A stretch of 64,000 nucleotides of DNA from the NCBI GenBank assembly GCA_963838835.1, contig CAWITA010000024.1, positions 1-64,000 on the forward strand, in the 5' to 3' direction. Position numbers and translations under genes: made by a program. Shown here piece after piece: positions 32,390-41,247 of the stretch (its first letter is position 1; each line of letters begins with the position of its first letter). The notes under the pieces were generated by a model that had not been told where the DNA came from, did not search any database, and was given only the letters and a program-made list of their open reading frames with translations. Source of the DNA: Bog-473 sp963838835. Lineage in GTDB: Bacteria; Actinomycetota; Acidimicrobiia; Acidimicrobiales; RAAP-2.

Positions 32390-34434
32390 GCCTCCTCGAG
32401 GCGATCCGCCGGGCCAACCGCCCGGGGCCGCCGGAGCACTCGGTCCGGTTGCGCGCCGCCTGCGCGGGCGCGGTCCTGGTGGCGGTCGGGGCGAGCGCCT
32501 CGCTCGGCGAGGTCGCGCCGGTGACCGCCGTCGCATCCGGCGTGCTCATCACGGCGGGCATGACGTTCTCCTACGCCACCCGTACCCGGCCACCGGGATG
32601 GATCAAGGTCGCCGTCGCCGTCGGCGCCGTGGCCGCGTTCGTGTGGTTCTTCCATTCGGTGAGCTCGCCCGCGGTCGACTTCACGTCGGTGCTCGACCCG
32701 CTGACCCTCCTGCTCGTCTCCGTGCTGGTGGTCCACTCCTTCCACGTGCCGTCCCGGCGCGACCTCCTGTTCTCGCTCGGTGCGTCGGCGGGCCTGATGG
32801 CCGTGGCGGGCGCACAGGCGATCGACCTGCGGTTCGGTCTCTTCGTCGTCGCCTGGGTCGGCTTCGGCTTGTGGGCCCTGACGGAGATGTGGATCTCGGC
32901 CAGCGGGGGCGGACGCATCTCGACCGGGGGGCTCGTGGCGGCGCTCGTTGGGCTCACCGCGGCGGCCGCCGCCGTGTTCTTGGTGCTCCCGGCGCCCGTC
33001 GTGGCGTCCCGGGTCGCCTTTTTGGCCCGGGCCGGGCTCGGGGGCGCGGTGGGCGTTCCGGGTGACCTGGCCGGCGATGCGGGGTCGCCGGCCCAGTTGT
33101 CGAAGGCCGGTAGCTCGAGCAGCCCGATCCGCGTCGGCGGCTACCTGGGCTTCGCACAGAGCCTCGACACCGCGCTCCGGGGCCAACTCGGCAACCAGCT
33201 CGTGATGCAGGTCCGGGCCGACCGCCCGTCCTACTGGGTGGGAGAGACCTTCGACACCTGGCAGGGCACCAGCTGGATGGAATCGAGGCGGCCGTCGCAG
33301 CGACTGGAAGGGGACTCGCCCTTCGTGCTCCTGCCCTCAGAGGGCGACTCTCCCTTCGGCCAACCCGACCTGCAGACCTTCTACGTCACCACGTCGACCG
33401 CCGACCTCGTCTTCCATGCGGACAGCGCCGAGGAGGTGTGGTTCCCGTCATCGAGTCTGTTCACGTCCGATTCCGACACCATCGTCTCGCCCATCGGCTT
33501 GGGCAGCGGCTCGATCTACACCGTGGAGTCGAACGTGAGCACGCCCACCCCCGAGCAGCTGAGGACCGACGCGAGCGCGCAGACACTGCCCCCCGCCGTG
33601 CAAGCGGAGTACGAGCAGTTACCGCGCTCGTATCCCCGGGTCCAGGCGCTGGCCGCGTCCGTCACCGCGGGGGACGGGTCGACCTACGCCAAGGTGGAAG
33701 CGCTCATCGCCTGGATCGGTGCCCACACTCACTACTCCACCGACATTCCGCCGCTGCCGCCCGGCACCGACACGGTCGACGAGTTCCTCTTCGGCAACCG
33801 GGTCGGCTACTGCGAGCAGATCTCGACGTCGCTCGCGGTGATGCTGCGATCCCTCGGGATCCCGGCCCGCGAGGCGGTGGGCTACGTGCCGGGCGGGTAC
33901 AACCCGATCACCGACCTCTACCAGGTCCACGCCGACGACGCCCACGCTTGGGTCCAGGTGTGGTTTCCCGGTTACGGGTGGCAGAGCTTCGATCCCACCG
34001 CGGTCGTGCCGCCGGGGCCCCCCAGTCCGGGCACCACCGCGCTGCGGGACGTGGCCGGCGCGCTGCGCCGGATCCCGCTCGTGCCCGTGGGGGCAGTCCT
34101 CCTCGGTGCCGGCCTGGTCGTCGCCCTGGTGAGCCTGCGCCGGTCACGTCCCCTGCGGTGGACGGGGCGGGTCGCCCAGAGCGCCGAGCGGGCCGGCCGG
34201 CGGGCGGGTCGGCCGCGCCGCCCCAGCGAGACCCTGGTCGAATACGCCACCGACCTCGACGACCTCACCGGCCGAGGGTCCGACACCTGGGCGCGCCTGG
34301 CCTCCTCGGTGGAGGCGAGCGCCTACGGGGGACTCGAGCCCACACGGACGGCCCAGCGGGCCATGGTCGCCGAGGCGAGGCGCACCCGCGTCCGGCCACG
34401 ACGGCAAGGGGCCGGCGTCAGCTCCCGAAGCTGA
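32386..34434 (+). CDS. Transglutaminase-like membrane protein (TgpA type)
   Basis: A 682-residue protein: about six transmembrane helices in the first 210 residues, an extracytoplasmic region with the transglutaminase core, one more helix (LVPVGAVLLGAGLVVALVSL) and a cytoplasmic tail. The catalytic triad is visible as C476 in VGYCEQ, H520 in DDAHAW and D536 in SFDPT. The GTG at 32386 overlaps the DUF58 stop. The exposed enzyme may crosslink or hydrolyse peptides at the envelope, with MoxR-DUF58 as activators. It overlaps the convergent P450 gene by 17 bases. Confidence 0.92.
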   Translation: MSLLEAIRRANRPGPPEHSVRLRAACAGAVLVAVGASASLGEVAPVTAVASGVLITAGMTFSYATRTRPPGWIKVAVAVGAVAAFVWFFHSVSSPAVDFTSVLDPLTLLLVSVLVVHSFHVPSRRDLLFSLGASAGLMAVAGAQAIDLRFGLFVVAWVGFGLWALTEMWISASGGGRISTGGLVAALVGLTAAAAAVFLVLPAPVVASRVAFLARAGLGGAVGVPGDLAGDAGSPAQLSKAGSSSSPIRVGGYLGFAQSLDTALRGQLGNQLVMQVRADRPSYWVGETFDTWQGTSWMESRRPSQRLEGDSPFVLLPSEGDSPFGQPDLQTFYVTTSTADLVFHADSAEEVWFPSSSLFTSDSDTIVSPIGLGSGSIYTVESNVSTPTPEQLRTDASAQTLPPAVQAEYEQLPRSYPRVQALAASVTAGDGSTYAKVEALIAWIGAHTHYSTDIPPLPPGTDTVDEFLFGNRVGYCEQISTSLAVMLRSLGIPAREAVGYVPGGYNPITDLYQVHADDAHAWVQVWFPGYGWQSFDPTAVVPPGPPSPGTTALRDVAGALRRIPLVPVGAVLLGAGLVVALVSLRRSRPLRWTGRVAQSAERAGRRAGRPRRPSETLVEYATDLDDLTGRGSDTWARLASSVEASAYGGLEPTRTAQRAMVAEARRTRVRPRRQGAGVSSRS

Positions 34435-35629
34435 GCGGGAGCCGGGCCGGACCCCAGATGCCGAACGTCGAGGGCTTCCACTCGATGTCGCCCCGGCGGG
34501 TCAGGTCGGGCAGGCGCCGGGCCAGCAGCGGCAGCGCCTCCTGCAGCTCGGCGCGGGCCAGCGCGGCGCCCATGCAGAAGTGGATGCCGGCACCGAAGGT
34601 CATCTGTGCCGCGCCCCGCTCGCGGGTGATGTCGAAGACCTCGGGCTCCTCGAAGGCCTCGGGGTCGCGGTTGGCCCCCGCCAGCGAGATGGCCACGAGC
34701 GTCCCCTGGGGGAACAGGACGTCCCGGTAGACGACGTCCTCGGCGGCGACGCGCGCCGTGCCCCGCACCGCGCCCAGGTAGCGCATCGACTCCTCGACGG
34801 CCCGAGGCGCCAGCTCGGGCCGCTCCGCCAGCAGAGCCCACTGGTCGGGGTATTCGGTGAAGAGCGCAACCGAGCACGCCAGCTGGTTGCGCGTGGTGTC
34901 GGTGCCGGCCATCAGCACGGCCTGCGCCAGCATCGCCATCTCCTCGGTCGACAGCCGGTCTCCCTCCTGCTCGATCGCGACGAGGTCGCTCAACAGGTCC
35001 TCACGCGGATCGGCCCGCCGCGCCGCGATCATCTCGCTCACGTAGTCGGTGAGCTCCTCGCCCGCCCGGACGATGAGCGGCAGGTCCTCGGCCAGGTTGT
35101 TGTTGAAGATGCGGAAGATGTCGGTGGCCCAGGCGGAGAACAGCTTCCAGTCCTCGGGCGGCGCGCCGAGGAGCTCGCAGATGATCGGGATGGGGTAGGG
35201 ATCGCAGACGTCGGCCACCAGCTCGCACTCGCCGCGGTCGGCGATCCGGTCCACCAGCTCGCCGACCACCGCCCGCATCGTGGGCCGGAGCCGGTTGGCC
35301 GAGGCCGGCGTGAAGGCGGGCGCGACCAGGCGCCGCAGGCGGGCGTGGCCCTCGCCCTCCATCGTCAAGATGGACTCGGTGCGCCGCTCGTCGTGGAAGT
35401 GCGTGCCGTCGAGCTCGGGGGACTGCTCGATCACCGACAGCGCCGAGTGGAAGCGTTGGTCGCGCAAGATGGCGGTCACGTCCTGTAGGCGGGTCACCGC
35501 GTAGCCCAGGTCGGTGCGCGCCAGCCAGTGCACGGACCGTGCCGCCCCGATGGCGTCGACGGCCTCCTGTCGCTCGAGCCCCATGATGTCGAGATTGGGG
35601 AGGTTCAGCTCCGAGACCAGTTGTGGCAT
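34418..35629 (-). CDS. Cytochrome P450
   Basis: A 403-residue bacterial P450. The I-helix motif is AGTDTT (241-246), ExxR is at 280-283 in EESMR, and the heme loop is FGAGIHFCMG with C352. MPQLVSELNLPNLDIMG at 35629 is a typical soluble N-terminus and is taken as the start, although the frame is open for another 115 codons upstream. It differs clearly from the P450 at 3363 and sits alone, away from any ferredoxin gene. The substrate is unknown. Confidence 0.92.
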   Translation of the reverse strand: MPQLVSELNLPNLDIMGLERQEAVDAIGAARSVHWLARTDLGYAVTRLQDVTAILRDQRFHSALSVIEQSPELDGTHFHDERRTESILTMEGEGHARLRRLVAPAFTPASANRLRPTMRAVVGELVDRIADRGECELVADVCDPYPIPIICELLGAPPEDWKLFSAWATDIFRIFNNNLAEDLPLIVRAGEELTDYVSEMIAARRADPREDLLSDLVAIEQEGDRLSTEEMAMLAQAVLMAGTDTTRNQLACSVALFTEYPDQWALLAERPELAPRAVEESMRYLGAVRGTARVAAEDVVYRDVLFPQGTLVAISLAGANRDPEAFEEPEVFDITRERGAAQMTFGAGIHFCMGAALARAELQEALPLLARRLPDLTRRGDIEWKPSTFGIWGPARLPLSFGS

Positions 35630-35632
35630 GGG

Positions 35633-36076
35633 CCCCCCGGTTTGTCTTGGCGTCGACGACCGGCGACGTGGGGCGAGGTTAGCGGGCGCGCCAACGCCGC
35701 CATCGCAAGGAGCACGGACGGCGGACGCGCGTTCGCTCGGGTGGTGCTCCAGCGCAGGGTTCAGGTCGCGCCGGAGGGTTGCGCCACGGCGCGCCGCGCT
35801 TCGTCGACCGGTGCCGGTTCGTCGCGCCGTCCCGACGAAGACCGCGGTGGCGACGCACCACCACACGACGCACCACCAGCCCGACAGCGGCCGGTCCAGC
35901 CAGGCCCTCCACGACGTCGGCGACGACAGCGAGGGCCCGGCCTCGGAGTCAGAGAGTGGAGGGGTGCGCCCCATGTGATCGTGAGGGTCGGTCCGGAATC
36001 TGCCTTGTCCTGTGCCGCGGCAACGCGGCGGACCCCGCCGAATCTATGGGAGCCGCGCGGGCGACCGGGGGACCCC
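35633..36076. other. Intergenic region upstream of the P450 gene
   Basis: A 444-bp gap between the SDR and P450 genes, both on the minus strand. On the minus strand an open frame from ATG 35974 runs in phase into the P450 gene and encodes one strongly hydrophobic, tryptophan-rich segment (SGWWCVVWWCVATAVFVGTA) inside an otherwise Arg/Pro-rich sequence. There is no ribosome site before that ATG. I regard it as more likely non-coding. No terminator or tRNA is visible. Confidence 0.35.
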
Positions 36077-36904
36077 TCAGGCCTGCGGGTCGAGCTTCAG
36101 CGCCGGGTGGCGGTGGGCCAGCATGGGCAAGATCAGCGACTTGGGGGCGAGATGGGCCAGGGCCGCCGCCGTGCGGTTCGCCGCGCCGGGGATTACCACG
36201 CTGCGCCCCGCGTCCAGACCCTCGACGGCGGCCTTGGCCACGTCGGCCGCCGGCACCCACATGAACCTCGGCAGGGCCTCGCCGGCCTCGGCGTCGGTCA
36301 TCCCCGCCGCCTCGGCGAAGCCGGTTTCCACCGGGCCGGGGCACAGCGTCGTGACCGTCACGCCCTTCCCGCGCAGCTCCGCGCCCAGCGCGCGGCCGTA
36401 GGAGAGCACGAAGGCCTTGGAGGCGCCGTAACCGGCCTGACCCGGCAGCGGCTGGAACGCCGCGGTCGACGCGGTGTTGAGCACCGCGCCGCGGTGCCGG
36501 GTGACCATGCCCGGCACGAAGAGCGTGCAGAGGTCGACCACTGCCTCGACGTTGGTGCGGATCATGGCGAGCTCGGCATCGCGGTCCGTCCGGTGGACCG
36601 GTCCCATCGTGGTGAAGCCGGCGTTGTTGACCAAGATGTCGGGTGTCAGGCCGCTCTCGGCCACGCGGGCTGGGAGCTTGGCGCGCCAGTCGGCGTCGGT
36701 CAGGTCGCCGACGAGCACCTCGGCGCGGATCGCGTGAGCCCGTCCCAGCTCGTCGGCCAGGACCCGCAACTGCTCCTCGCGCCGCGCCACGAGGGTCACC
36801 CCGAAGCCGCGTCGCGCCAACTGTCGTGCGATCTCCACGCCGATGCCCGACGAGGCGCCCGTGACGATCGCCGTCGTGTTCTCCTTGGGGCTCGGGAGTG
36901 CCAT
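36077..36904 (-). CDS. SDR family NAD(P)-dependent oxidoreductase
   Basis: A 275-residue classical SDR. The cofactor loop is TGASSGIG, NNAGF follows, and YGASKAFVLSYGRALGAEL carries the catalytic Tyr and Lys. The C-terminal part (AAALAHLAPKSLILPMLAHR) is typical of a subgroup of actinobacterial SDRs annotated as fatty-acyl or ketoacyl reductases. MALPSPKENTTAIV at 36904 is the start; the upstream 46 codons have no family content. The substrate is unknown. Confidence 0.88.
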   Translation of the reverse strand: MALPSPKENTTAIVTGASSGIGVEIARQLARRGFGVTLVARREEQLRVLADELGRAHAIRAEVLVGDLTDADWRAKLPARVAESGLTPDILVNNAGFTTMGPVHRTDRDAELAMIRTNVEAVVDLCTLFVPGMVTRHRGAVLNTASTAAFQPLPGQAGYGASKAFVLSYGRALGAELRGKGVTVTTLCPGPVETGFAEAAGMTDAEAGEALPRFMWVPAADVAKAAVEGLDAGRSVVIPGAANRTAAALAHLAPKSLILPMLAHRHPALKLDPQA

Positions 36905-37037
36905 GCGCCAGAGGTTACGGGAGTCGTGGCCGTGTGTGGCCGGTCGTGTCCCGCCGGCCCTCGTCACAAGTGGATGAAGTTCGCGTGACGCCGTCGGTTC
37001 CGACCAGGGCGTTCGCGAATGCCCAGGTCGCGTGGGG

Positions 37038-37066
37038 TTCACACGGTGCGGGCCGAGGCAGATACT
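37038..37066 (+). promoter_or_regulatory. Candidate sigma70-type promoter
   Basis: TTCACA at 37038-37043 and GATACT at 37061-37066 are separated by exactly 17 bases, matching the -35 and -10 consensus at five and four of six positions. Transcription would start near 37073, about 40 bases before the ribosome site at 37114. This is the clearest promoter-like element noticed in the window. Confidence 0.45.
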
Positions 37067-37126
37067 TGTTCCAAGCGAGCGGCAATTGGAGCACCCGCCA
37101 TTGCCCCGAGTGGAAAGGAGCGTCCG

Positions 37127-37171
37127 ATGTCATCGACACGCTCGACCGAGGAGGTCGGTCCACCGGGTTGA
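37127..37171 (+). CDS. Putative 14-residue leader peptide
   Basis: AAAGGAG at 37114-37120 sits six bases before an ATG at 37127 that opens MSSTRSTEEVGPPG and ends with TGA at 37169-37171. Spacing and strength of the ribosome site are better than for many real genes here. A 10-bp hairpin starts four bases after the stop. The peptide has no run of one amino acid that would mark classical attenuation. It may be a regulatory leader for the LON-domain gene, or the start of a gene cut short by a frameshift. Confidence 0.35.
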   Translation: MSSTRSTEEVGPPG

Positions 37172-37175
37172 GACT

Positions 37176-37203
37176 GCGTCACCGATGTCGGTTTCGGTGA
37201 CGC
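37176..37203 (+). promoter_or_regulatory. RNA hairpin after the leader peptide
   Basis: GCGTCACCGA and TCGGTGACGC pair perfectly over 10 bp around the loop TGTCGGTT and are followed by TTTG. It begins four bases after the leader stop. It could be an attenuator or pause hairpin; the T-run is too short for a strong terminator. Confidence 0.45.
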
Positions 37204-37355
37204 TTTGAGCAGTCCCACGGTGTGAAGTCCGGCGTATGACTGAGGCCGCGCTCGCGCCGGTGCGTGTGCCGGCCGGCCGACAAGGCGGCCCCCGCACCTG
37301 CTGCGCCGCAGGCTGGAACCGGGGGGGACTGCAGACAACGAGAAGACAATCACTA

Positions 37356-37396
37356 CGCGAGTCAAGGTCCGGCCGCCGAGGCCGGACCTTCTCGCG
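37356..37396 (+). terminator. Long GC-rich hairpin, terminator or structured RNA
   Basis: The outer arms CGCGAG (37356-37361) and CTCGCG (37391-37396) and the inner arms AAGGTCCGGCC (37364-37374) and GGCCGGACCTT (37380-37390) make a 17-bp stem with a two-base bulge and a five-base loop. No U-tract follows. It may close the small transcript that starts near 37073, or control the LON-domain gene 90 bases downstream. Confidence 0.55.
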
Positions 37397-37485
37397 TTGC
37401 GGGCTCAGTGACGCGCACGGTGCGCCGGGCGCGCCCGGCCCGCGCGGTACAGGCGCGTGGGCCTCGCGCCGTGCCAAGGTGGGGA

Positions 37486-38151
37486 GTGCCCCGGACGCGT
37501 CTGCCCATGTTTCCGCTCGGGGCCGTGCTGTTCCCCCATGCCTCGATGCCGCTGCACGTCTTCGAGCCCCGCTACCGCGTCATGATGCAGGACTGCCTGG
37601 CCGGTGACCGGCGTTTCGGCGTCGTGCTGATCTCCCGCGGCTCCGAGGTCGGCGGCGGCGACCAGCGCACCACGCTCGGCACGCGGGGGGTCATCACCGA
37701 AGCCGTCGAGCTGGCCGACGGTCGCTGGGTGCTCGAGGTCACGGGCGAGGCCCCGATCGAGGTCACCGAGTGGCTGCCCGACGACCCCTATCCGGTGGCG
37801 CTCGTCACCGAGCGCGAGCCCGCGCCCGCGCCCGCGCCCGGGTCGCAGCCTTCTGCGGTGCTCTCGCCCGAGGACCCGGGCCCTCTCCTGGCGGCGGCTG
37901 TCCAACGGGTGCGCCGGGCTCGGGCGGTGTTGGCCGAGCACGGCGGGGGGGCGCCGTTGCCCCCGGACACTGCGTTCGAGGGGGACGATCCCGACGTCGC
38001 CTCGTGGCAGCTCTGCGCGGTCGCCCCGGTCAGCGCGTACGACGCACAGCGGTTGCTGGCCGCGGGCGCCGTCGCGTCGCGGCTGCGGCTCCTGGTGGAG
38101 CTCATGGAGGACCTCGAGCTCGATCTGCACCGGATGCTGAAATCGGAGTGA
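37486..38151 (+). CDS. LON substrate-binding domain-containing protein
   Basis: About 221 residues resembling the stand-alone N-terminal domain of Lon protease, without ATPase or protease domains. It opens LPMFPLGAVLFPHASMPLHV and FEPRYRVMMQDCLAGDRRFG, the standard signature, followed by a strand-rich domain and a helical C-terminal part. An Ala/Pro repeat (EPAPAPAPGSQPS) links the two halves. The start is uncertain: GTG 37486, GTG 37471 and ATG 37507 are all in frame, and GGTGGGGA near 37478 is the only ribosome-like site. The family function is not established. Confidence 0.8.
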   Translation: MPRTRLPMFPLGAVLFPHASMPLHVFEPRYRVMMQDCLAGDRRFGVVLISRGSEVGGGDQRTTLGTRGVITEAVELADGRWVLEVTGEAPIEVTEWLPDDPYPVALVTEREPAPAPAPGSQPSAVLSPEDPGPLLAAAVQRVRRARAVLAEHGGGAPLPPDTAFEGDDPDVASWQLCAVAPVSAYDAQRLLAAGAVASRLRLLVELMEDLELDLHRMLKSE

Positions 38152-38260
38152 CCCGCTCGGGCCCACGATCGCGGCGCAGTGGCGGGCCCTGCCCGAAATG
38201 GGCTAGCACAGCGGCGACGCCGGACGAGAGCGACCGCCAGCTCGACAGGGGAGGGAACCC

Positions 38261-38713
38261 ATGGCCATCACGCCGACGAGAGAGCAGTTCATGCAATTCG
38301 CCCACGGCAGCCGCGATGGGGAGGTGGTGATGATCAACCTGCTGCACTTCGCCCCGTCGGAGAGCGCGGGCAACGACGAGGGCGCCGGCTCCGAGACGGC
38401 AGGTGTGCACGCCTACCGTGACTACAGCGACCAGGTGGTCAAGATGGTCGAGTCCCGGGGCGGGCGGGTCATCTGGACCGGCCGCCTCGAGCACGTGTTG
38501 ATCGGTGACGCCGCCGACGACTGGGACCTGGTGGCGCTCGTCTCGTACCCCAGCCGGTCCGCGTTCATCGACATGGTCACGTCGCCCTCCTACGTGGAGG
38601 CGCACGAACACCGCGTGCGCGGTCTCGACCGCACCGTCCTGCTGGCCTGCGAGCCCCTCCTCGATGCGCTGACCCCTCGCCCGGGGAGCGACGCGGGGTC
38701 AGCCGGTGCCTGA
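38261..38713 (+). CDS. DUF1330 domain-containing protein
   Basis: A 150-residue small protein with a ferredoxin-like (dimeric alpha/beta barrel) pattern. It carries GEVVMINLLHF at the N-terminus, then AYRDYSDQVVKMVESRGGRV and DDWDLVALVSYPSRSAFIDM. These are DUF1330 landmarks. GGGGAGGGAACCC precedes the ATG at 38261. Its last eight bases overlap the sulfatase start, so the two are cotranscribed and coupled. The activity is unknown. Confidence 0.82.
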   Translation: MAITPTREQFMQFAHGSRDGEVVMINLLHFAPSESAGNDEGAGSETAGVHAYRDYSDQVVKMVESRGGRVIWTGRLEHVLIGDAADDWDLVALVSYPSRSAFIDMVTSPSYVEAHEHRVRGLDRTVLLACEPLLDALTPRPGSDAGSAGA

Positions 38714-40343
38714 GGTCGCCCCGCCCGTCCGGCGGCGCAACATCCTCTTCATCACCACCGATCAGCAACGTCACGACAGCCTCGGCTGCAACGGCGGCAC
38801 GGTGGCCCGCACACCCGTCGTCGACCGCCTGGCTGCCGAGGGCATCAACTACCGACGCGCCTACAACCAGAACACGGTGTGCATGCCGGCCCGCTCCACG
38901 ATCCTCACCGGTCAGTACGTCCGCACCCACGGCGTCGTGGCCAACGGCATCCCGCTCCCGGTCGATGCGCCGTCGGTGGCGCAGTACCTGCACGACGCGG
39001 CGGGATACCGCACCGCCCTGTTGGGCAAGGCGCACTTCGAGCCCGGCTTCGACCCGCGGAACCGGTTCGAGGAGAACGCCCGCGTCGCCCGTTGGGACAC
39101 CGGGCCCTGGCGCGGCTTCGAGCGGTCGGAGCAGGCCATGCACGCGGCCGCCTGGGGTGACCACCCCATCGCGCACTACGGCCGCTGGCTCAAGGAGCAC
39201 CACCCCGAGCACCTGCACAGCTTCGCCGGGTTGCTCCAGGCCGAGCCGGGCGGTGACACCGCGGCGCCGGAGACGAAGAACAACCCGATCCCGCGCGCGT
39301 GGTACCACACCGACTGGGTGGCCGGCCTGACCGTCGACTGGCTCGACTCGCTCGACGCCGACGAGCCGTGGTTCTGCTGGATGTCGTTCCCCGACCCGCA
39401 CCACCCGTGGGACCCGCCGGCCTCCGAGCTGTACCGGGTGCCGTGGCAGGACCTGGCGCTGCCGCCCGGCCATCCCGGCTCCGACGAGGCGATCCGTGCC
39501 GTCTTGGCCCGCAAGCCCGCCCACTGGCTCGCCTTCTGGGAGGGCCGGTTCTCCAACATGGAGGGCGGCCCGGCGGCCTTCGTCCCCTCCACGCTGACCG
39601 ACGACCAGCTCCGCGAGGTCAACGCCAAGGTGCACGTCATGAACGAGCTCATCGACGAGGCCTGCGGGCGCGTGCTGCAGGCGGTCGCGCGGCGGGGCTG
39701 GCTGGACGACACCGACGTCGTCTTCACCACCGACCACGGCGAGCTGCAGGGCGACTTCGGCCTCCTCTACAAGGGCCCGTATCACACCGATGCGCTCATG
39801 CGCCTGCCCTTTGTGTGGCGGCCGGCCCCTTCCGCCGGCGTCGTCCCGGCGGTCGTCACCGATCCGGTCGGGCAGGTGGACCTGGCGCCGACGTTCTGCG
39901 CCATCGCCGGCGTGGACCCGGCGCCGTGGATGCAGGGCCACACGCTGCCGCTCGCCGACGGCGAGACCGGGCGCGAGCGCGCGCTGTGCGAGTGGGACAG
40001 CCAGTTCCCCGGCTACGGCATGCATCTGCGCTCGCTCTACCGGGACGGCTGGCTCTGCACCGTCTACGAGCCCTCCACGGCCGGGCAGCCCAACGGACTC
40101 GAGGAGGTCTGGGGCGACGCGGTGCTCGAGCCCTGTCCCGTCGTGTACGAGCAGTCGAGCACCGGCCCCGGCGGCGTGGGCATCGCCACCGGCGAGCTCT
40201 ACCGCGTCGACGAGGACCCCTACCAGTTCGAGAACCTGTGGGACGACCCGGCGCGCCGCGCCGTGCGCGACGACCTGGTGGCCGACCTCTACGCCAGCCT
40301 TCCCTCCGAGGTGCGCCCGCTCAAGGTGATGGCGCCGGCCTGA
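38706..40343 (+). CDS. Sulfatase (arylsulfatase family)
   Basis: A 545-residue alkaline-phosphatase superfamily hydrolase. The formylglycine motif C-x-P-x-R is C59-M-P-A-R63 in VCMPARSTILTGQ. The N-terminal metal ligands are in LFITTDQQRHDSLG, and VVFTTDHGELQGDFGLLYKG supplies the C-terminal ligands. LTGQYVRTHGV is also family-typical. A formylglycine-generating enzyme is needed and is not in the window. It lacks a signal peptide, so a cytoplasmic sulfate or phosphonate ester substrate is likely. The start is GTG 38706, overlapping DUF1330. Confidence 0.92.
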   Translation: MPEVAPPVRRRNILFITTDQQRHDSLGCNGGTVARTPVVDRLAAEGINYRRAYNQNTVCMPARSTILTGQYVRTHGVVANGIPLPVDAPSVAQYLHDAAGYRTALLGKAHFEPGFDPRNRFEENARVARWDTGPWRGFERSEQAMHAAAWGDHPIAHYGRWLKEHHPEHLHSFAGLLQAEPGGDTAAPETKNNPIPRAWYHTDWVAGLTVDWLDSLDADEPWFCWMSFPDPHHPWDPPASELYRVPWQDLALPPGHPGSDEAIRAVLARKPAHWLAFWEGRFSNMEGGPAAFVPSTLTDDQLREVNAKVHVMNELIDEACGRVLQAVARRGWLDDTDVVFTTDHGELQGDFGLLYKGPYHTDALMRLPFVWRPAPSAGVVPAVVTDPVGQVDLAPTFCAIAGVDPAPWMQGHTLPLADGETGRERALCEWDSQFPGYGMHLRSLYRDGWLCTVYEPSTAGQPNGLEEVWGDAVLEPCPVVYEQSSTGPGGVGIATGELYRVDEDPYQFENLWDDPARRAVRDDLVADLYASLPSEVRPLKVMAPA

Positions 40344-40349
40344 TCCACC

Positions 40350-41247
40350 TCAGACGAGCCCGGCGAGCGCGGCGTCGAGGAAGCGCTGCGGCGCCTCCAC
40401 CATGGGGTAGTGGCCGACGCCCTCGAGGCCGACGGCCGTCGCGTCGGGCCGGGCGGCCAGCAACGTGTCGACCATGGACGGGACCGCGATCGGGTCGTCG
40501 AGCCCCCACACGACGTGCAGCGGCGACGGGTCGGTCTCGATCGCCCCGGTGAAGCGACGCTCGTTGGCCCGCCGCTCCTCGATGTAGCGGATCAGACGCG
40601 GCAGCACCAGGTGCCCGTCGTCGCGCACGACCTGCGCCGCCGCGGGCGGCACGGGGTCCTCGGGCCAACCCGGCGGCACGAGCGTGGTCACCGCGCTGAA
40701 CGTGTCGCGCAGGCTCTGTGTGATCGTCACGGCGTCGATCGGGATCCCGGGTGGGAGCACCTCGTCGGGCAAGCCGAGGAGCATCAGCTGGCCGTTGGTG
40801 AGGTGAGCCTGTTCGATGTAGATGCTGCCGTTTGTCAGGACCCGCCGCGTCACCTCGACCGGCCAGCCGCCCTCGGCGCGCCGCGCCAGGAGCTCACCGC
40901 CGACGGTGTCGCCCATGTCGTGGGTGAGCAGGGCGAGCCGCTCGATGTGGAGCGCGGCGGTGTACGCCGATGCGACGTCGGCCTGCAGCGCCATGGTGTA
41001 GGACCGGTCGGGCTTGGCCGAGAGCCCGTAGCCGACCATGTCGAGGAGCAGCACCCGGCGGCCGGCCCGCAGGCCGTCGAGCACGGCGGCGTAGTCGAAC
41101 GACGACGTGGGGAACCCGTGCAAGACGAGGAGGGGCGCGTGACGCTCGGGCCCGATCGACGGGCGCGTCGATGGTGAAGACGCGCTCGCCGCACAACTCG
41201 CGGTGCGTACCGATGGCCTCCCATCCGGCGACGGAGGCGATGGTCAC
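40350..41247 (-). pseudogene. Alpha/beta hydrolase (haloalkane dehalogenase/epoxide hydrolase-like), frameshifted near the N-terminus
   Basis: GTG at 41247 opens VTIASVAGWEAIGTHRELCG and ERVFTIDAPVD. The frame then breaks near 41155, and the body resumes one base over as PSIGPERHAPLLVLHGFPTS. The oxyanion HGFPTS, an elbow region with LLTHDMGDTVGG carrying Asp as nucleophile, and the terminal GVGHYPMVEAPQRF with the catalytic His are all visible. Asp at the elbow suggests a dehalogenase or epoxide hydrolase rather than an esterase. The start overlaps the stop of the F420 oxidoreductase gene as GTGA, showing the full-length form was coupled to it. Without the frameshift it would be about 299 residues. 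Confidence 0.82.

Noticed and set aside
35528..36988. A 486-codon open frame on the plus strand crossing the P450/SDR gap
   Set aside because: Most of it is antisense to the SDR at 36077-36904; the remainder has no coding signature.
37169..37203. UGA of the 14-codon peptide followed by a hairpin, read as a selenocysteine codon with SECIS
   Set aside because: The extended peptide would be only about 31 residues and resembles no selenoprotein. The loop is 15 bases from UGA, at the lower limit for bacterial elements, and no selenocysteine genes are visible in the window. Kept only as a remote possibility.
37420..37480. Upstream in-frame extension of the LON-domain protein to 37264
   Set aside because: It covers the bulged hairpin and encodes Arg/Ala/Pro-rich sequence unlike the family; starts at 37471-37507 are more plausible.
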